Origin: Ridgeia piscesae
Lineage: Eukaryota; Annelida; Polychaeta; Sabellida; Siboglinidae
Direction of reading: 5' to 3'
DNA length: 64,000 nucleotides
Assembly (NCBI GenBank): GCA_025642075.2
Contig: JAODUO010000546.1
Coordinates: forward strand, 224,501 to 288,500
Under the pieces are notes generated by a model that was not told the origin of the DNA, searched no databases, and was given only the letters and a program-made list of their open reading frames with translations. The position numbers and the translations under genes were made by a program. Positions within the stretch are counted from its first letter, which is position 1; every line of letters starts with the position of its first letter. Below, piece after piece: positions 11,401-23,502 of the stretch.

Positions 11401-11999
11401 GCATTTAATTTCTAGGACAGCACATGTTGCAGCCCGCTTTCTTGCAGAGTTCTGTGTTAAATGATTATAGTGTGTTATACAGAAAATAAAACCTGGGGCA
11501 AATCAGCAATGAACATACCATTAGAGAGACCAACTATAACACATTAATTAATTAATCAAATTATATTTGTTAATTAACAAATAATATTTTAATGATCAAA
11601 TCGTATACTATAGTAAATTAAAACTCCATAGTTCAGCGTTCTATATGCTTATACTTCTTGCATAGAAGGAACAATACACGAATGAATTATAATAACATTA
11701 ATTCACTTAAACAAGATTAATTATTTTAGAATGATCACTGCGTTTAATTTGGCAAACGATAGGTTTGGATCGATTAATAAGTGTTCTTGTTTGTAGAAAA
11801 TACAAATGTTTATTCATGTATTACAAATTAATCAATTGAGCGAGGTGAACTACCCAACTAGGTAATTCGCATTGACCTTGGTGTACTATATATTGATCAA
11901 ATGAAAGCAAGTTAAGTAATGCAGTAATCAATTGTGTATTACAGATTTGTAGAATTTAGCAATAATGTAATACAACAATATTGAATAGTTAATACTACA
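11401..11999. other. AT-rich sequence, nothing recognised
   Basis: No supported feature up to the CpG-rich block that follows. Confidence 0.5.
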
Positions 12000-12236
12000 T
12001 AATTTAAACGGAAATCACTATTGGCCGAATTCATTAAAACTTGCCGCATTCACTCGGGCCGAGAGCGCGAAAGGCCGAAATCACTGTGTACGTTTTGGAT
12101 TATCGGGTTGTTGCACCACCGGTTGCACCAGCGTCTGAAATGTTTTGCAGTTCATAAATACAGCGTAGACCTTACCGGCGGCACTTTATCGTCACAAGTT
12201 CTTGAGTTCGTTGTGTGCGTATTATGGGCTGCCTCG
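12000..12236 (+). promoter_or_regulatory. Candidate promoter / 5' UTR exon of PARG copy B
   Basis: From about 12025 to 12236 base composition changes sharply: many CpGs (CGGGCCGAGAGCGCG, ACCGGCGGCAC) in otherwise AT-rich sequence. The block ends at a strong donor, CTCG|GTAAGT, at 12237. The first coding exon of copy B begins at 17099 with an acceptor one base before its ATG, so a non-coding first exon must exist upstream, and this is the best candidate I can see. It contains one ATG at 12224, giving a very short upstream frame (see findings). RNA-seq would decide. Confidence 0.35.
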
Positions 12237-12799
12237 GTAAGTCTAACATGCATTTACATTTATTTTTCAATGAATTATGTGATTTAATGGCAAACTGCTC
12301 ATGCCCTTGTTGGATTTCTATGATTGCTCTGAGCAGCGTTGCCGTCGACGCGTGTTGACACTGGCAAGACACTGCCACTGGTGGCTAATTCAGTAAGAAC
12401 TTCCATTCAGTAATTGCCAAGCCACTGGGCAAAGCTGTTTTAAGAAATGTTATAAGGTTAGTCGAAAGCTAACTTTGGCCTTTGATATATACTACCAAAT
12501 GCAACGCTTAGTCGTTCACACAACTAAGCAATATCAACGAAGAATCAAAACGAAAGTAAAACGAGATTGGAAGGGACTTTGACTTTGTACGTACTTCCTG
12601 TTTGGTCTTATGTACGCCCGTAATTGTAGTACCATGAGCCCCTGACCGACCCCACGTGACCATATATTCTAAGCTATATTAATTATACAAGTAAAGGCTA
12701 AAGCATAACAATATGTGCTTTGTAATGGATCGTAGCTCTGAAGTGAAGCAATCAAATGATGACCGTGTACGAGGAATACAAATAGGCCCAGGCTGGCTG
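12237..12799. other. Candidate first intron, nothing recognised
   Basis: No coding or repeat signal. An E-box-like CCACGTGACC occurs near 12652. Confidence 0.4.
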
Positions 12800-14090
12800 C
12801 TCAATAAATAAGAAGCAGTCCAGTCGTTATTTGTCGAGCAGATCGAGAAATAATGCAAAGTCAGACAGTTATTTGTTTAGCAGCTCAAGAAATAACGGTA
12901 ACTCGGGTCGTTATTTATCGAGCAGCTCGAGAAATAATTCCAAATTGTTACGTTATTTATCGAGCAGATCTGGGGTTTCGTTATTTGTTGAGCAGGTGTG
13001 GACATGCATGTAACATTGCACTTCAAAACATGTTTGTGGCATGTATGTGTACATAGAGACTATATACTAATTGTTTGTAGTAAATGTGGCGCTGTTGGGT
13101 GGTTTCTTGCATGTATTTATCCGTTCTGATGAGAAAGGACGAGTTTTCTTGCCCATCGAGCTGCTCGAGAAATAACGCAGACTTGGTTCGTTATTTGTCG
13201 ATCAGATCTGGGCGTGCATGTATGGGTTTTTACAAGTATTTGTGCACATACTAGTTATTTGTAGTAAATGCGACGCTTTTGGGTCATTTCCTGCTTGTAT
13301 GTATCAGTTTTATGCAAAACAACTAGTTTTCTAGCCATCGAGCTGCTTGAGAAATAATGCTGACTTGATTCATTATTTGTTGAGCAGACCTGGACGTGCA
13401 TGCATATGCTCTTAGAAATATATCCGTGTCATCTACGTGCACATATTAATTGTTTGTAGTAAATGTGACGCTTTTCGGTCGTTTCCTGCTTGTATTTATC
13501 AGTTCTTGTGAGAAACAATGAGTTTTCTTATCCATCGAGCTGCTCGAACAAGAAACAACTCAAGCAGATCTGGTCATGCATGCATGGGCTCTTACAAATA
13601 TGTTTGTGCTGTTTACGTGCACATACTAAATGTAAATAATAATGTAAATAATAATGTAAATAGTAAATGTGAAGCTATTGGGTCATTTCTTGCATGTATT
13701 TATCCGTTCAGATGTCAAAAACTGAGTTTTCTTATTCATCGAGCTGCTCGAGAAATAACGCTGATTTGTCTCGTTATTTGTCGAGCAGATCTGTGTGCAT
13801 GCATGCATGGCTCTTACAAATAGCTTTCTGTTGTTTATGTGCACACTAATTGTTTGTGGTAAATGCAAAGCTGTTTGGTCGTTTCCGTTTTGCATTTATC
13901 AGTTCTTATAAGAAACGATGAGTTTTCGTATCCTTCGAGCTGCTCGGGAAACAATGCTTTGTCAGATAAAATAACCTGATCGGTCATTGTAACTTCCAGT
14001 CTGCTTAAGAAATAACTCAAAGGCTTGCCGTTATTTGTCAAGCAGCTCGAGAAATAAGGCGAATTGGGCTATTATTTCCTGAGCAGCTCG
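12800..14090. repeat. ~195-bp tandem satellite with hairpin core
   Basis: A marker G.AGTAAATG-like motif recurs near 13077, 13261, 13457, 13660 and 13856, giving a period of about 184-203 bp and roughly five or six degenerate units. Each unit holds GAGCTGCTCGAGAAATAA facing TTATTTGTCGAGCAG, so each can fold as a hairpin around CTCGAGCAGCTCGAG-type palindromes. Isolated hairpin pieces without the long unit occur at 12825-12970 and 14000-14090. Confidence 0.8.
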
Positions 14091-14099
14091 CTAAATAGC

Positions 14100-14599
14100 C
14101 AGTCCCATAAAAATAAGCTTTCAACGAATGGAAACACTTGGTATTGGTGAAAGATCTATTTAGTAAGTCTGCCAGAATGACGAATCGTATATGGACAGTC
14201 ACTGGTCACATTGTGTTGGTCTGGGTGCTGCAGTTATCCACGTGTGAATAGAACTTACGAATCCTAGAACCTATGTAACTGAATCTCAAGTAATTAAAAT
14301 ATTGATAAATTTTTAGTCTTGAACGACTGGCTACAGCAGCTATGGCATCAATACTGATAAATGATGATGTTTTCTTAGGCATGGCCACTGGGTATGAACT
14401 TGTCTGCGCAGTGGGCATCATTCATGATTAGCAGTTCTTTGATGGGTATAATTTTATATAGTGTTATATTTTAATTTTGCCATAATACCAGCGCAGTTTT
14501 CATAACATCATAATCTGAGTTTATGACACCATAATCTGAGGTTATAGAAAATTGTATTGGTAGGATGCCCCGTATCTCATAGAGTACCCAGGTGGTAGT
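14100..14599. other. Nothing recognised
   Basis: No supported feature between the satellite and the LINE 3' end. Confidence 0.5.
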
Positions 14600-15541
14600 C
14601 CACAACACCTTAATATTATCACATATAAATTATTGTATTATGATTTGGGGATATCAAAGAAATAGAATTACAAGCATCCAAAAAAAAAAGTTATGCGAAT
14701 AATAACATTAAATACATATAATTCACATACAGAACCACTTTTCAAAAATCTTAAACTACTGAAAATAGAAGATATGTTAAAGTTACAAGAATTAAAATTT
14801 TATTTTAAATATATTCATAAACAATTACCTTCGTATTTACTAAACTGGCAAATTATACCAAGTATTAATATACACAATTATAATACTCGCGCAAAAGATA
14901 ATATACATACTTTTAGAGCTAAGCATGAATTTGCAATGAAATGTCTCAGACACAGCCTCCCAAATACTATAAATGAGACTCCTGATGCAATTAAAATCAA
15001 AATATACACTCACAGCTTGCATGGCTTTATAATTTATATAAAAACATGTTTGCTAAATAACTACAGTGATATATGTACTCTATCACATTGTTACATATGT
15101 CAGCTAAATTAATAAATACAGTATATGTTAATGTTCATTAGCCCATTTCCACACCACATCACACTTTCTTACTTAAACCTAACACTTCCAAATAAACATT
15201 TGAGTTAGACATCTTGTATACTAAGGACCATACTACTTTATTCCATGAAATTATGGTGGCTCCTGTGACAGCGACATTATTGTCTTAATAGGAGCTACCG
15301 ATCCCAGTTAGTAAATGTTATATGATTGCGGGTTTTTATTTTGGTACAATCAGAATTACTATAAGTACACACATTTGTATGTATTGTAAGCCTTAACGTA
15401 TAGACTTATAATAGTATGTGAACATGATATAATATGTGTGTATGTATGCTGGTATAAATGTACTAACGAAATTGATGTACTTTCAACAAATTCTATACCT
15501 ACATGGGGTCAATAAATATTATGGTTATGGTTATGGTTATA
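14600..15541 (+). mobile_element. 5'-truncated LINE 3' end (CR1/L2-like)
   Basis: Open from about 14605 to the stop at 15112. The peptide HINYCIMIWGYQ...RIITLNTYNSHTEPLFK, then ELKFYFKYIHKQLPSYL and NYNTRAKDN, is the typical C-terminal region downstream of the RT in CR1/L2-type LINEs. A 3' UTR follows, ending in short tandem GGTTAT repeats at about 15519-15540, as expected for a LINE terminus. It lacks the RT core, so it is dead. The left truncation point is near 14600; I could not find a target-site duplication by eye. Confidence 0.8.
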
Positions 15542-15839
15542 GTACCGGTTAATGAGTGCAATTGGTCTCCATTTTCAATTGCCAGTTTTTTTAATACAGA
15601 TCATATCTTCAGGTTGTCATTAATTACTTTGTTATTTCATTATTATTACTTTGTTACATTGTGATTGGGGTTGCAAACTATCTTTTTTTTAATAAATATG
15701 TGACTGAGTTTTTTTCTGTTTTTTATATTTGCAGGACTACTAAACCTTTTGGCGGACTAGTAAGCATTTGGCTTTACGAGTCATGCCTCCAGTAAAATAA
15801 ATGCTGATGTTCTACCCCTGTTTATGCCAAGTTGGCCAT

Positions 15840-16110
15840 TCTATGCTGGCACTGAGGGTAGTTACTGCCAGGGTGCTTGTCGTCCTCAGGCTCAGTGGTT
15901 GTTTTACATCCCGAATCCAAATTGAGACGGGACCAACATTCTTATGATTCTCCGATTCACAAGGAATACACAGTCCCCAATTTTAAGAATTAGGTTTTAT
16001 CACCAAATATAGTAATACCAAGCCTGTCGTGACCGGGTATTGATCCTATGCCGCCGGCATGTCAGGCCATAGGCATACCACTACACTCACTATCCATGCC
16101 TCTCCCACCT
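15840..16110 (-). mobile_element. tRNA-derived SINE
   Basis: On the minus strand a tRNA-like head begins near 16105, with a B-box-like GGATCAATACCCGG at about 16034-16047. A unique body follows, running to about 15840 (ACGACAAGCACCCTGGCAG). It is a different family from the 10930-11400 element. Confidence 0.55.
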
Positions 16111-17098
16111 ATGTTCCATGAATATCTTTTGATCACTTTTGCATCAGATCGATTGGTTCAGTACAAGTACACTTTGTATTGAATGGATAAGTTTCACAAT
16201 TTTTTATCTAACTACCCATCCACGCAATACACTGTAACCAGCAAATAATGTTATAATTGCACTGCATCTGCCTACAATCCCATATAGACCTACTCGTAAA
16301 CTTAACATCAGTCAACACACTAATCCGTTAACATGTGCATAACATGTCTCAGTCTCAAATTTGACAGACTTCTGCTGTTTTCAGCAGTGCTGTCCCAGTC
16401 TCGGAAATTAAACAGTCATTCATGGTTAAATTTACCATGCTCTATCTAGGTGGTTGACAAACTTATGAGGCCTGCATGTTCATCCTATTCTGCTGAACTT
16501 ATTACTAACTTCTAACATAAAAAATGCAAATGTGGAGCTGGGACTCTTGAGGTTTAACTATACACTTTCCAAAGGCTCACTCTCAGTGAATGGAAATAAA
16601 CCCACAAGAAGAAACATAGTTAAAGTCATACTTATGGCCTGGTAAAATGTCACAGGAAATTAAGTTGCCTGAACATGTATATTTTACAAATTTTTATTGA
16701 TATTTCCACAAACTATTAAAGATGGATGATGTCACAGTGTTGGAGAATTTTGCTGATAATTGAACAGAACAAAGTTTGATGCTTGACTATAATTAATATT
16801 TCAAAGAAACTGACATACCTATAGTCGTATATGTTTTAATTGACATTTGAGCATGTGATATATATAAGTGACTTTGTCAATGTTATACACTGTACTCATA
16901 ATGGTTTAGCTTCTATTTTGACTATTAAGATAACATTTTATTCACCAGTGTTTTAAATTGTGTATTTATTTCCTACATTCACATGAATACAAGTAAAGAC
17001 TAGAGCATAACAAATCCTTGCTTAACATATCACACACTGCTTCCTACTGCTGCTTGTAGGGGCCCACTGCTGATCCAATATGGTTTCTAACTGCACAG
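16111..17098. other. Intronic/upstream sequence, nothing recognised
   Basis: Ends with the acceptor CTGCACAG at 17098. No other feature is supported. Confidence 0.5.
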
Positions 17099-17199
17099 CA
17101 TGAGTTCTCCGCCTCATGCGAAAAAGCCGAAACAGAGCACACTTGATAGTTGGATAAAGAAAGACAATCCTGTATCAAATCAAGACAATACAGCACAAG
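17099..17199 (+). CDS. PARG: PARG copy B first coding exon (start codon, NLS and PIP-box-like motif)
   Basis: Acceptor CTGCACAG, then C and ATG at 17100-17102; donor GTAATA at 17200. It encodes MSSPPHAKKPKQSTLDSWIK and 13 further residues. KKPK is a basic nuclear-localisation-like run, and QSTLDSWI resembles a PCNA-interacting (PIP) box: Q, two residues, hydrophobic, two residues, aromatic. Known PARGs also carry NLS and PIP-type motifs near the N-terminus, which supports this as the true start. It is the first ATG of the exon, with no in-frame upstream extension. It ends in phase 1, compatible with the exon at 19375 and with the alternative exon at 17263. Confidence 0.75.
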
Positions 17200-17262
17200 G
17201 TAATATATGACAGTCGGTTGCGGTGGTGTGGAATTTGACATAAAGTGAATTGACATTGTTAG

Positions 17263-17401
17263 TTTATTTGAATAACACATCGTCCTGTACCAAGATGGTA
17301 ATAACTGGCATGTCTATAGGATCAGAACCTTCCTCAATTTTGACTTTTGAATTGTCACATGTTGGTACTGGCAAAGGTACAGTTGTAACAGCAAAACTGA
17401 G
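17263..17401 (+). CDS. Possible alternative exon of PARG copy B
   Basis: Flanked by TTGTTAG and GTGGGT, open in phase 1 and ending in phase 2. The peptide includes NTSSCTKMVITG and SHVGTGKGTVVTAKL. It cannot be spliced to the exon at 19375, because it leaves phase 2 where that exon needs phase 1. Both would join correctly to the exon at 22125, so the two behave as mutually exclusive alternatives. The preceding intron would be only 63 bp and I recognise no domain, so chance openness is possible. Confidence 0.35.
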
Positions 17402-19374
17402 GTGGGTCTGGATTTTAAACAAGTGCCCAATAAGGTTAATTTGTTACAATGACATGCATTTGTATGTACTTTTTAGGTTGTCATATTTTTTGCTATATTT
17501 TTCTTAGCTTTATAATTTGTATAAATTACATTAAAACTAATTTAGCACCCATATCCTGTGAATCCCCAATTCACAGGATATGGATCACCAATTTATATTT
17601 TGTGTTTATTGTGTTAATATCTATCAATATAATGTTATTATAATCTTATAGCTTTGAGCATTTTATTGGAAATTGTGCTTTAAAAATGAATATTATTATA
17701 TGATACACCATAATATTGTGTCATATTATGATGTCATGTTGTATAACTTGTATTCAATTTTAAAATTGCAGACAACAGAATCAGTCTTAAATAAAAAGCA
17801 CTGGCTGAGATAGTATTGGTATGTAAAGTCACTTAACCGATTAACACTCAAGTCAGGCATCGACGGTCACCCCGAATCTCCTCAGGTCAGCCATAGCCGG
17901 CCAGCGAATAGAGTCCAGTGTTTTATATCGGTTTACGTGGTTGCATCTAGTGATTAAGAGATGCAATAAATGCGACACCTATCTAGACATATAACATTGA
18001 ATTGTGACTAATTTGGATACTTCCGTTCTCAAAAATATTTACTGCGTTTTTGAAATTTAACAGCAATAATTTTTTGTTTTTGACATTTAAAAATGTCCTC
18101 CAGCCAGGAAGTTATATACCAGTGTGTAGATAATGTAATGTTCTTTTAAATAAAGCCAACTTGTAGCAGTGCAAATCCAAGCATAAAAAAGTTACACCGC
18201 AACAAAGTATATTGTTTACAAAAAATGTCATAGTGTCAAACAAGAAACTGTCAACATATTTTAAAGCTACAGTTTTGACACCATTGTGTAGGTACTTTTA
18301 TTTTCTACAACATGCAATTGCGAGAATTGAATAATAAAGGCGCTAGAGCAAAGACAATGGCACTAGCAATATTTTTAAACATCTAGGTCAAATATTTGAG
18401 CGGACACAGGCTTCACGTTAAAATCGGCTGAGTGCTAATGGGTTAAATGGAATTACCCCCGGTAAGTTTTGTTAGGCATAATAACATTATTTATCAACTG
18501 CGTTTCTCCTCCGCAAATGATGTATTTCTACTGCCTACTGGTACAATGTTTGCATTTTTCGTAAGATTTCTTTTGATATCAGAGATATCTGGTAGTTCAG
18601 CAGAAAGGGCCCAAATTTAAACAAAATAACACAACAAGCAAAATATTTGAAAATCTAACAAATTTAGTGGAATAATTGAACACCAAACACTTACACACCC
18701 CCACATCAAAAACATATAGACACTAACAACTCTGCTCATCCACCTCACTCAGCAGACTCTGTCTACCTGACAAGGTCTAATATCAGGTAACTGTCACGCT
18801 ATATACAGTATAAAAATGCAAAGCAAGACGTAATGTTACCCCCCCCCTCCGGCTATATAACATGTCATACAATATTCACAAGGAAAAAAAGCCCAATTTG
18901 AAGTAACTAAACATTTATTATTTATAACATGATTAGCATAAAAGAAAGCTAAACATATATAAAGCAAACAAAAAGACAGTATAATTTAATAGAACATTGT
19001 TTAACGATAATTGTAAAGAAAGCTGAAGAACTGTTGGGATATTGGTCATTTCGATCAGTTTTGATATGTGATCGTTTTGGCAACTTCAACAGCGCCGGGT
19101 GGTAAATAATGCAGTCAGGTACTGCTGTATATTGTTCAATAATAACGATCGTCAAGTCCAACTGAATTTCTGGTAGTCCTCGGACTATTTATGTGGTTTT
19201 AAAATTATATATAATAGAATCAAAACACTGAACTGATAATTTCTTTTTAGGGCAGAATGTTCCAAATGAACTCGGAATTGCCCGTTTTTTATTTTTTCAT
19301 TGTCCAATATTTTTATTGTCATAAAATTACAATTAGAACCATTCTCACATTGGTTGATTTTTTTTAATTTGTAG
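17402..19374. other. Intron 2 of copy B, nothing recognised
   Basis: AT-rich. A TTGCAG acceptor-like site at about 17770 leads quickly to stops in the required phase. Confidence 0.5.
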
Positions 19375-19420
19375 AGAGTTCATGTACTAAGACAACCGCT
19401 GAAGGGGAATCATCTCACAA
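19375..19420 (+). CDS. PARG: PARG copy B exon, N-terminal linker
   Basis: A 46-nt exon between a T-rich tract with TTTGTAG and a perfect GTAAGT donor. In the phase set by the first exon it reads ESSCTKTTAEGESSH. It is polar and low in complexity, as expected of the disordered PARG N-terminal region. The assignment rests on splice signals and phase, not on homology. Confidence 0.6.
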
Positions 19421-22124
19421 GTAAGTGTTCCTGATATGGTGATGTTGGATTTAATACCAGACATTCCCTGTCTCACTGTGATAATCACTGGCCATCTCTC
19501 TGCATCTATCATATTATGTGCATTCACTATATTCCTGTTCAGTTATCAAATTTATTGAAATTCTTGGAAAAATACATACCGGGCATGTGTAGAGCAAGGG
19601 ATTCAAATGCAGTTTATTCACCAGTGCATGTGTCAACTTGTGTTAATGGGCAGAGGACATCACATCTTTAATGGTAAGGGTGGCTCATGTCATGTGGTGT
19701 GGGCAGTGTTTCACTCTCACAGATTAGATCACATACATAGCATGTGTGAAAGGTGTAATTCTGCATGAACCAGCATAGGCATTGACACCCCTGCTGGACA
19801 CTGGATTGACACCAGTAAGTTTTTGTGCTGGCCTGATGGGCCACTGGTTTCAGTCCAACTGACCACCATCAGAACGGTGTCTAAAATGCAGCTGTGCATA
19901 TAATAAGATGTGTATGCACCGTTTAACTCATATTTTTGGCAAATGGTGGGAATCATTAATTATTCACCCAATAAGTGATCTTGTTACATGTTGGCTATGG
20001 GTGGCAGGCAACATCATTGTTGTCTGTGTGATAGTAATAATAATAAGAAGAAGAACATTTATAAAGCACCATAAATCTGGAAATATCCATTCGGAGGTGC
20101 TGTACATGAGTATGTATACATGAGAATTATAATATTAAGTTTGTTAAGGTAAATAAAATACAAAAAATATTTATAAAAAGTAATAGTAATAAATAATAAA
20201 ATAAATAAGTTACCTAAAGATAATTATTAAAATAAATGGTATATTGATAATAAAATAATGAGTATGACATTATGTAAAATTAAGATAATAAATAGGTATA
20301 ATTAAAATACAAATTAAATAAACTAACAGGTGTCTACACTTCATACACAGCCCGGAATAGATGATAGCCTCTATGAATGATGTAAACTAAAATATAGATG
20401 GAAAGTATCAATGAGTAAGTCAATCATCAATGTTAAATATGAAAAATAGTTTTTTGTTATAATGTCCGAGAAATTTTTTTTATTTCTCGTAATATGCAAG
20501 GGTAGAAATAACACAAAAATCTAGGTAGCCATCAGGGCTACCAGCTTGAAATTTCTGATAGCCCACATGCATATCTGGTAGCCCAAAATTTCCTAATAAA
20601 TTATTCTGTATATAACTCATTGAAGCATTGAGGTTCACATGCCTCTTTCTAACTTTGAACGCTTTCTTGCACCACTAGCCAAGTTACAATGCATTTTACA
20701 AACAGAGATAGTTGATTAGAATGATTTATCATATCCACAATACTCTTCTACATATCAGAACTGGTAACAGCTGACGAGTCACTCTCTTGTGGGGACCACT
20801 GTAGCATTACCTTTGTTTTAGTTTAGTTTAATGAATCACTGTTTCCGAGATAGCATGCAAACGTTAATCTAAGCATACCCCTGGGGGGTACTGACAAAAG
20901 TAGAAACTAAGTCAACTGCAGCACTTGGTTTGTGGCATCATGGATGAATGGAAACTGACAAGAAATGGGATTTCTTGTCAGTTCATAAAAAAATTATCAA
21001 ATATTCTAAAACGAAACACTTGTGTTGCTTTGTAATAACTATTTTAATATATAAAAGTTCCACTACATTTAGTAGAACAATGCAAATATTTGACTATGTA
21101 TATTTAACATGTATTTGTGTGTTTACAAATACTGTGTTGATGAAAGGTATTATCTATATGTGTTAAGTTTCCCACTAAAATAATGTGGCATATGGCCATA
21201 TCCAGATTGCATAATAATAACATTAACTTATACAACACTATACTTTAAAAAAAAATATTGTGCAAAGATAGTTCCTCTTTTTGAAATGTTTTAATACAAC
21301 TCTGATAAAGTTATTATTATAAAACATAAAATCAATATAATTTACCAGTGCTTGTACTCAGTTACATATGTACATTTTACAGGTATTACAAAACAATTTT
21401 GAATGATTCAATTAATATTTTTTTTTTTATTTCTCAAATATGCTGCATAAATTGCACAGGTATTATTGTTTATTATAATGTAGATACTTAGGCTTACATA
21501 CCGGGTAACATCTATTTTATTTGAACAGTACTTCAAACTGCCCTTATTTGGATACATTACAAAAATGTGTGTTGTGTACAAAAGAAACAGCTTTCCTATT
21601 TCTAATACAAGATTTCTCAGAACTTGACCTCCCAGTACTTGGAAGTGCCGCGGATCCACCTGCAACAATGTGTTAAACTACCTCATCCTGTCAATAGGTC
21701 AGTTTATTATGTCACCCAATCATAGAGCCAAAGTAACAGATGGCTTCTAGGGTGGTCTTTAAGGATGTGTAGTAAGTTTATTGGGTAGTTTATTGACATA
21801 TATATGATATGTAATAATCCATGTAATAAAGTTGATAAATAAATGTGCTAAAATTGAGTAGTGTGAATGGCGCCTCAGATTGTGTCTTATAGTTGTAAAT
21901 ACCATGTACATATGCAACATAAGAGCTTCAGAAAAGTATGCATGATGTTGCTCCTACTGAACTTTGGTCTTCTAAAACAACGGATACTTTGTTTACAATA
22001 TTCAGGCCAGTAACGTTGTTTTGGGCAGGCCATTAACTTTTCAAATCTACTGCCCCCCAGGCCAGTGGATACAAAGCTAATATTAATAATTAAATAAATA
22101 AGTAATATATTTTCTGTGTTACAG
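19421..22124. other. Intron 3 of copy B, nothing firm
   Basis: AT-rich. A small inverted motif GGTAGCC...GGCTACC lies at about 20526-20550, with further GATAGCCC and GGTAGCCC copies to about 20590. This may be part of an interspersed repeat. Confidence 0.5.
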
Positions 22125-22153
22125 TTCACGACCGGTAGATCGCAAGCATAAAG
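22125..22153 (+). CDS. PARG: PARG copy B micro-exon
   Basis: A 29-nt exon between TGTTACAG and GTAGGC. In phase it reads SRPVDRKHK, a short basic peptide. It links phase 2 to phase 1 and so fits both neighbours. Support is splice signals and phase continuity only; a chance match is possible for such a short exon. Confidence 0.5.
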
Positions 22154-23228
22154 GTAGGCAGGGGTCATCCTGGAAAAACATGCTCTTCGGGCACACCAGA
22201 AGCAGAACTAAGTGCCTTTTTTTTATTTTATGTGCCCAAAATCCATTGATTAAAATTATATAATGTTGCATATGATTCTAACGAATGTCTAAATAACCTG
22301 GTCAATTTCAGTGTGACATTATTTATATCACTATCAGACATAATATTATTCATGCAAATTAGTTCTACTCAGGGCCTAATTACATTCAGGACAGACTGTG
22401 CAGAATATTTCTAATATCAATATCAACAACATGCTAAGAAATAGACACTAAATACTTTCAGGTTAATAAAAAAATGCAGATTATCCATGTCCCACCACCG
22501 TGTGTGGACTTGTGCCTACTGTTGTGGAGATCTAAAGATGAGTCATTGGCAGCTCGCCACTTCGCCAGTGTTAGCGTAAATTCAAACTCTGCTAGCCGCC
22601 CTCCCTCATTCATCACCCACATCAGCGGATTACAATGCTGGGAAGGGTGTGGCGATTCCACGAGATAGATCACAGATACATTAAACGATAATGTCATCAT
22701 GACTATGGGGCACTCTAGCAGACAGCAGGTGTACTATGCAGAATTGCAAAATTGCACCAATACATTTCTCAGATACTACAGGTGTATAGACTATGCATAA
22801 TCTGTAGTATCTTTTGGGGTAAAAACACTCAAACACTGAGCTAGACCAAAGGACAGCTGGCAAGTCCATCACTCAGGAAGGCCAGATAGGCATGTGGACT
22901 TGGAAATGGAGTGGACATGTGCTCCAAATGACAATTCTACCCAGATTGGCTATCAGATGAACTCCTGTGGATGGGGGAGAGAGTAGGAGGGGGACATGGG
23001 GCGAGAATGAAAGGGAGATAAACAGAAAGGGGGGCAGAAAGGAACACGACATTTTATCCCTGATGTATATAAATACAAAGTCCACTGTATCTCTCTGCAG
23101 AGCTGTGTGTTTGTATCCACACACTTCTACCGGTATTTAGGAATGTCCTATTTTGTTAAACACGGAGAACGAGCTACCCATGTAGGAGTTGTCTCTAGAC
23201 ATAGAGACGTTACAAAAACAATATAATA
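22154..23228. other. Intron 4 of copy B, nothing recognised
   Basis: No supported feature until the 49-bp repeats. Confidence 0.5.
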
Positions 23229-23424
23229 CCATTACTTTGCCTTTGTTGACACCGATGCCACACTGTTACACTTCCAACCATTACTTTGCCTTTGTTTACA
23301 CCGATGCCACACTGTTACACTTCCAACCATTACTTTGCCTTTGTTTACACCGATGCCACACTGTTACACTTCCAACCATTACTTTGCCTTTGTTTACACC
23401 GATGCCACACTGTTACACTTCCAG
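23229..23424. repeat. 49-bp tandem repeat ending at a splice acceptor
   Basis: Four units of 49 bp starting at 23229, 23278, 23327 and 23376, nearly identical. Each ends ...CACTGTTACACTTCCA followed by A, except the last, which ends in G and forms the acceptor CCAG of the next exon. The array is thus copies of the intron 3' end with the AG present only in the final unit. Confidence 0.95.
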
Positions 23425-23502
23425 GTGGAAGCAGTAGTCAGAACAAAACCAACCAAACAAACACGGGCAGTTTGTCAATGGCACAACAAAACAACACGGG
23501 AG
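23425..23502 (+). CDS. PARG: PARG copy B exon, Asn/Gln/Thr-rich linker
   Basis: Begins after CTTCCAG at the end of the 49-bp repeat. In phase it reads GSSSQNKTNQTNTGSLSMAQ and a few more residues. Two donors are possible six bases apart (GTGAAG at 23503 or GTGGGT at 23509), and both leave the same phase. It is polar and disordered-looking, with no domain. Confidence 0.65.

Noticed and set aside
12021..12287. 88-codon frame over the CpG-rich block as a protein-coding exon
   Set aside because: No homology, and the first PARG coding exon has its own ATG directly after an acceptor; a 5' UTR exon fits better.
17760..17830. Exon after the TTGCAG at about 17770
   Set aside because: In the phase required by either upstream exon it meets a stop within a few codons, and no suitable donor follows.
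22458..22700. Minus-strand 80-codon frame as a gene
   Set aside because: Short, no recognised motif, and it lies in an intron on the opposite strand; chance openness cannot be excluded.
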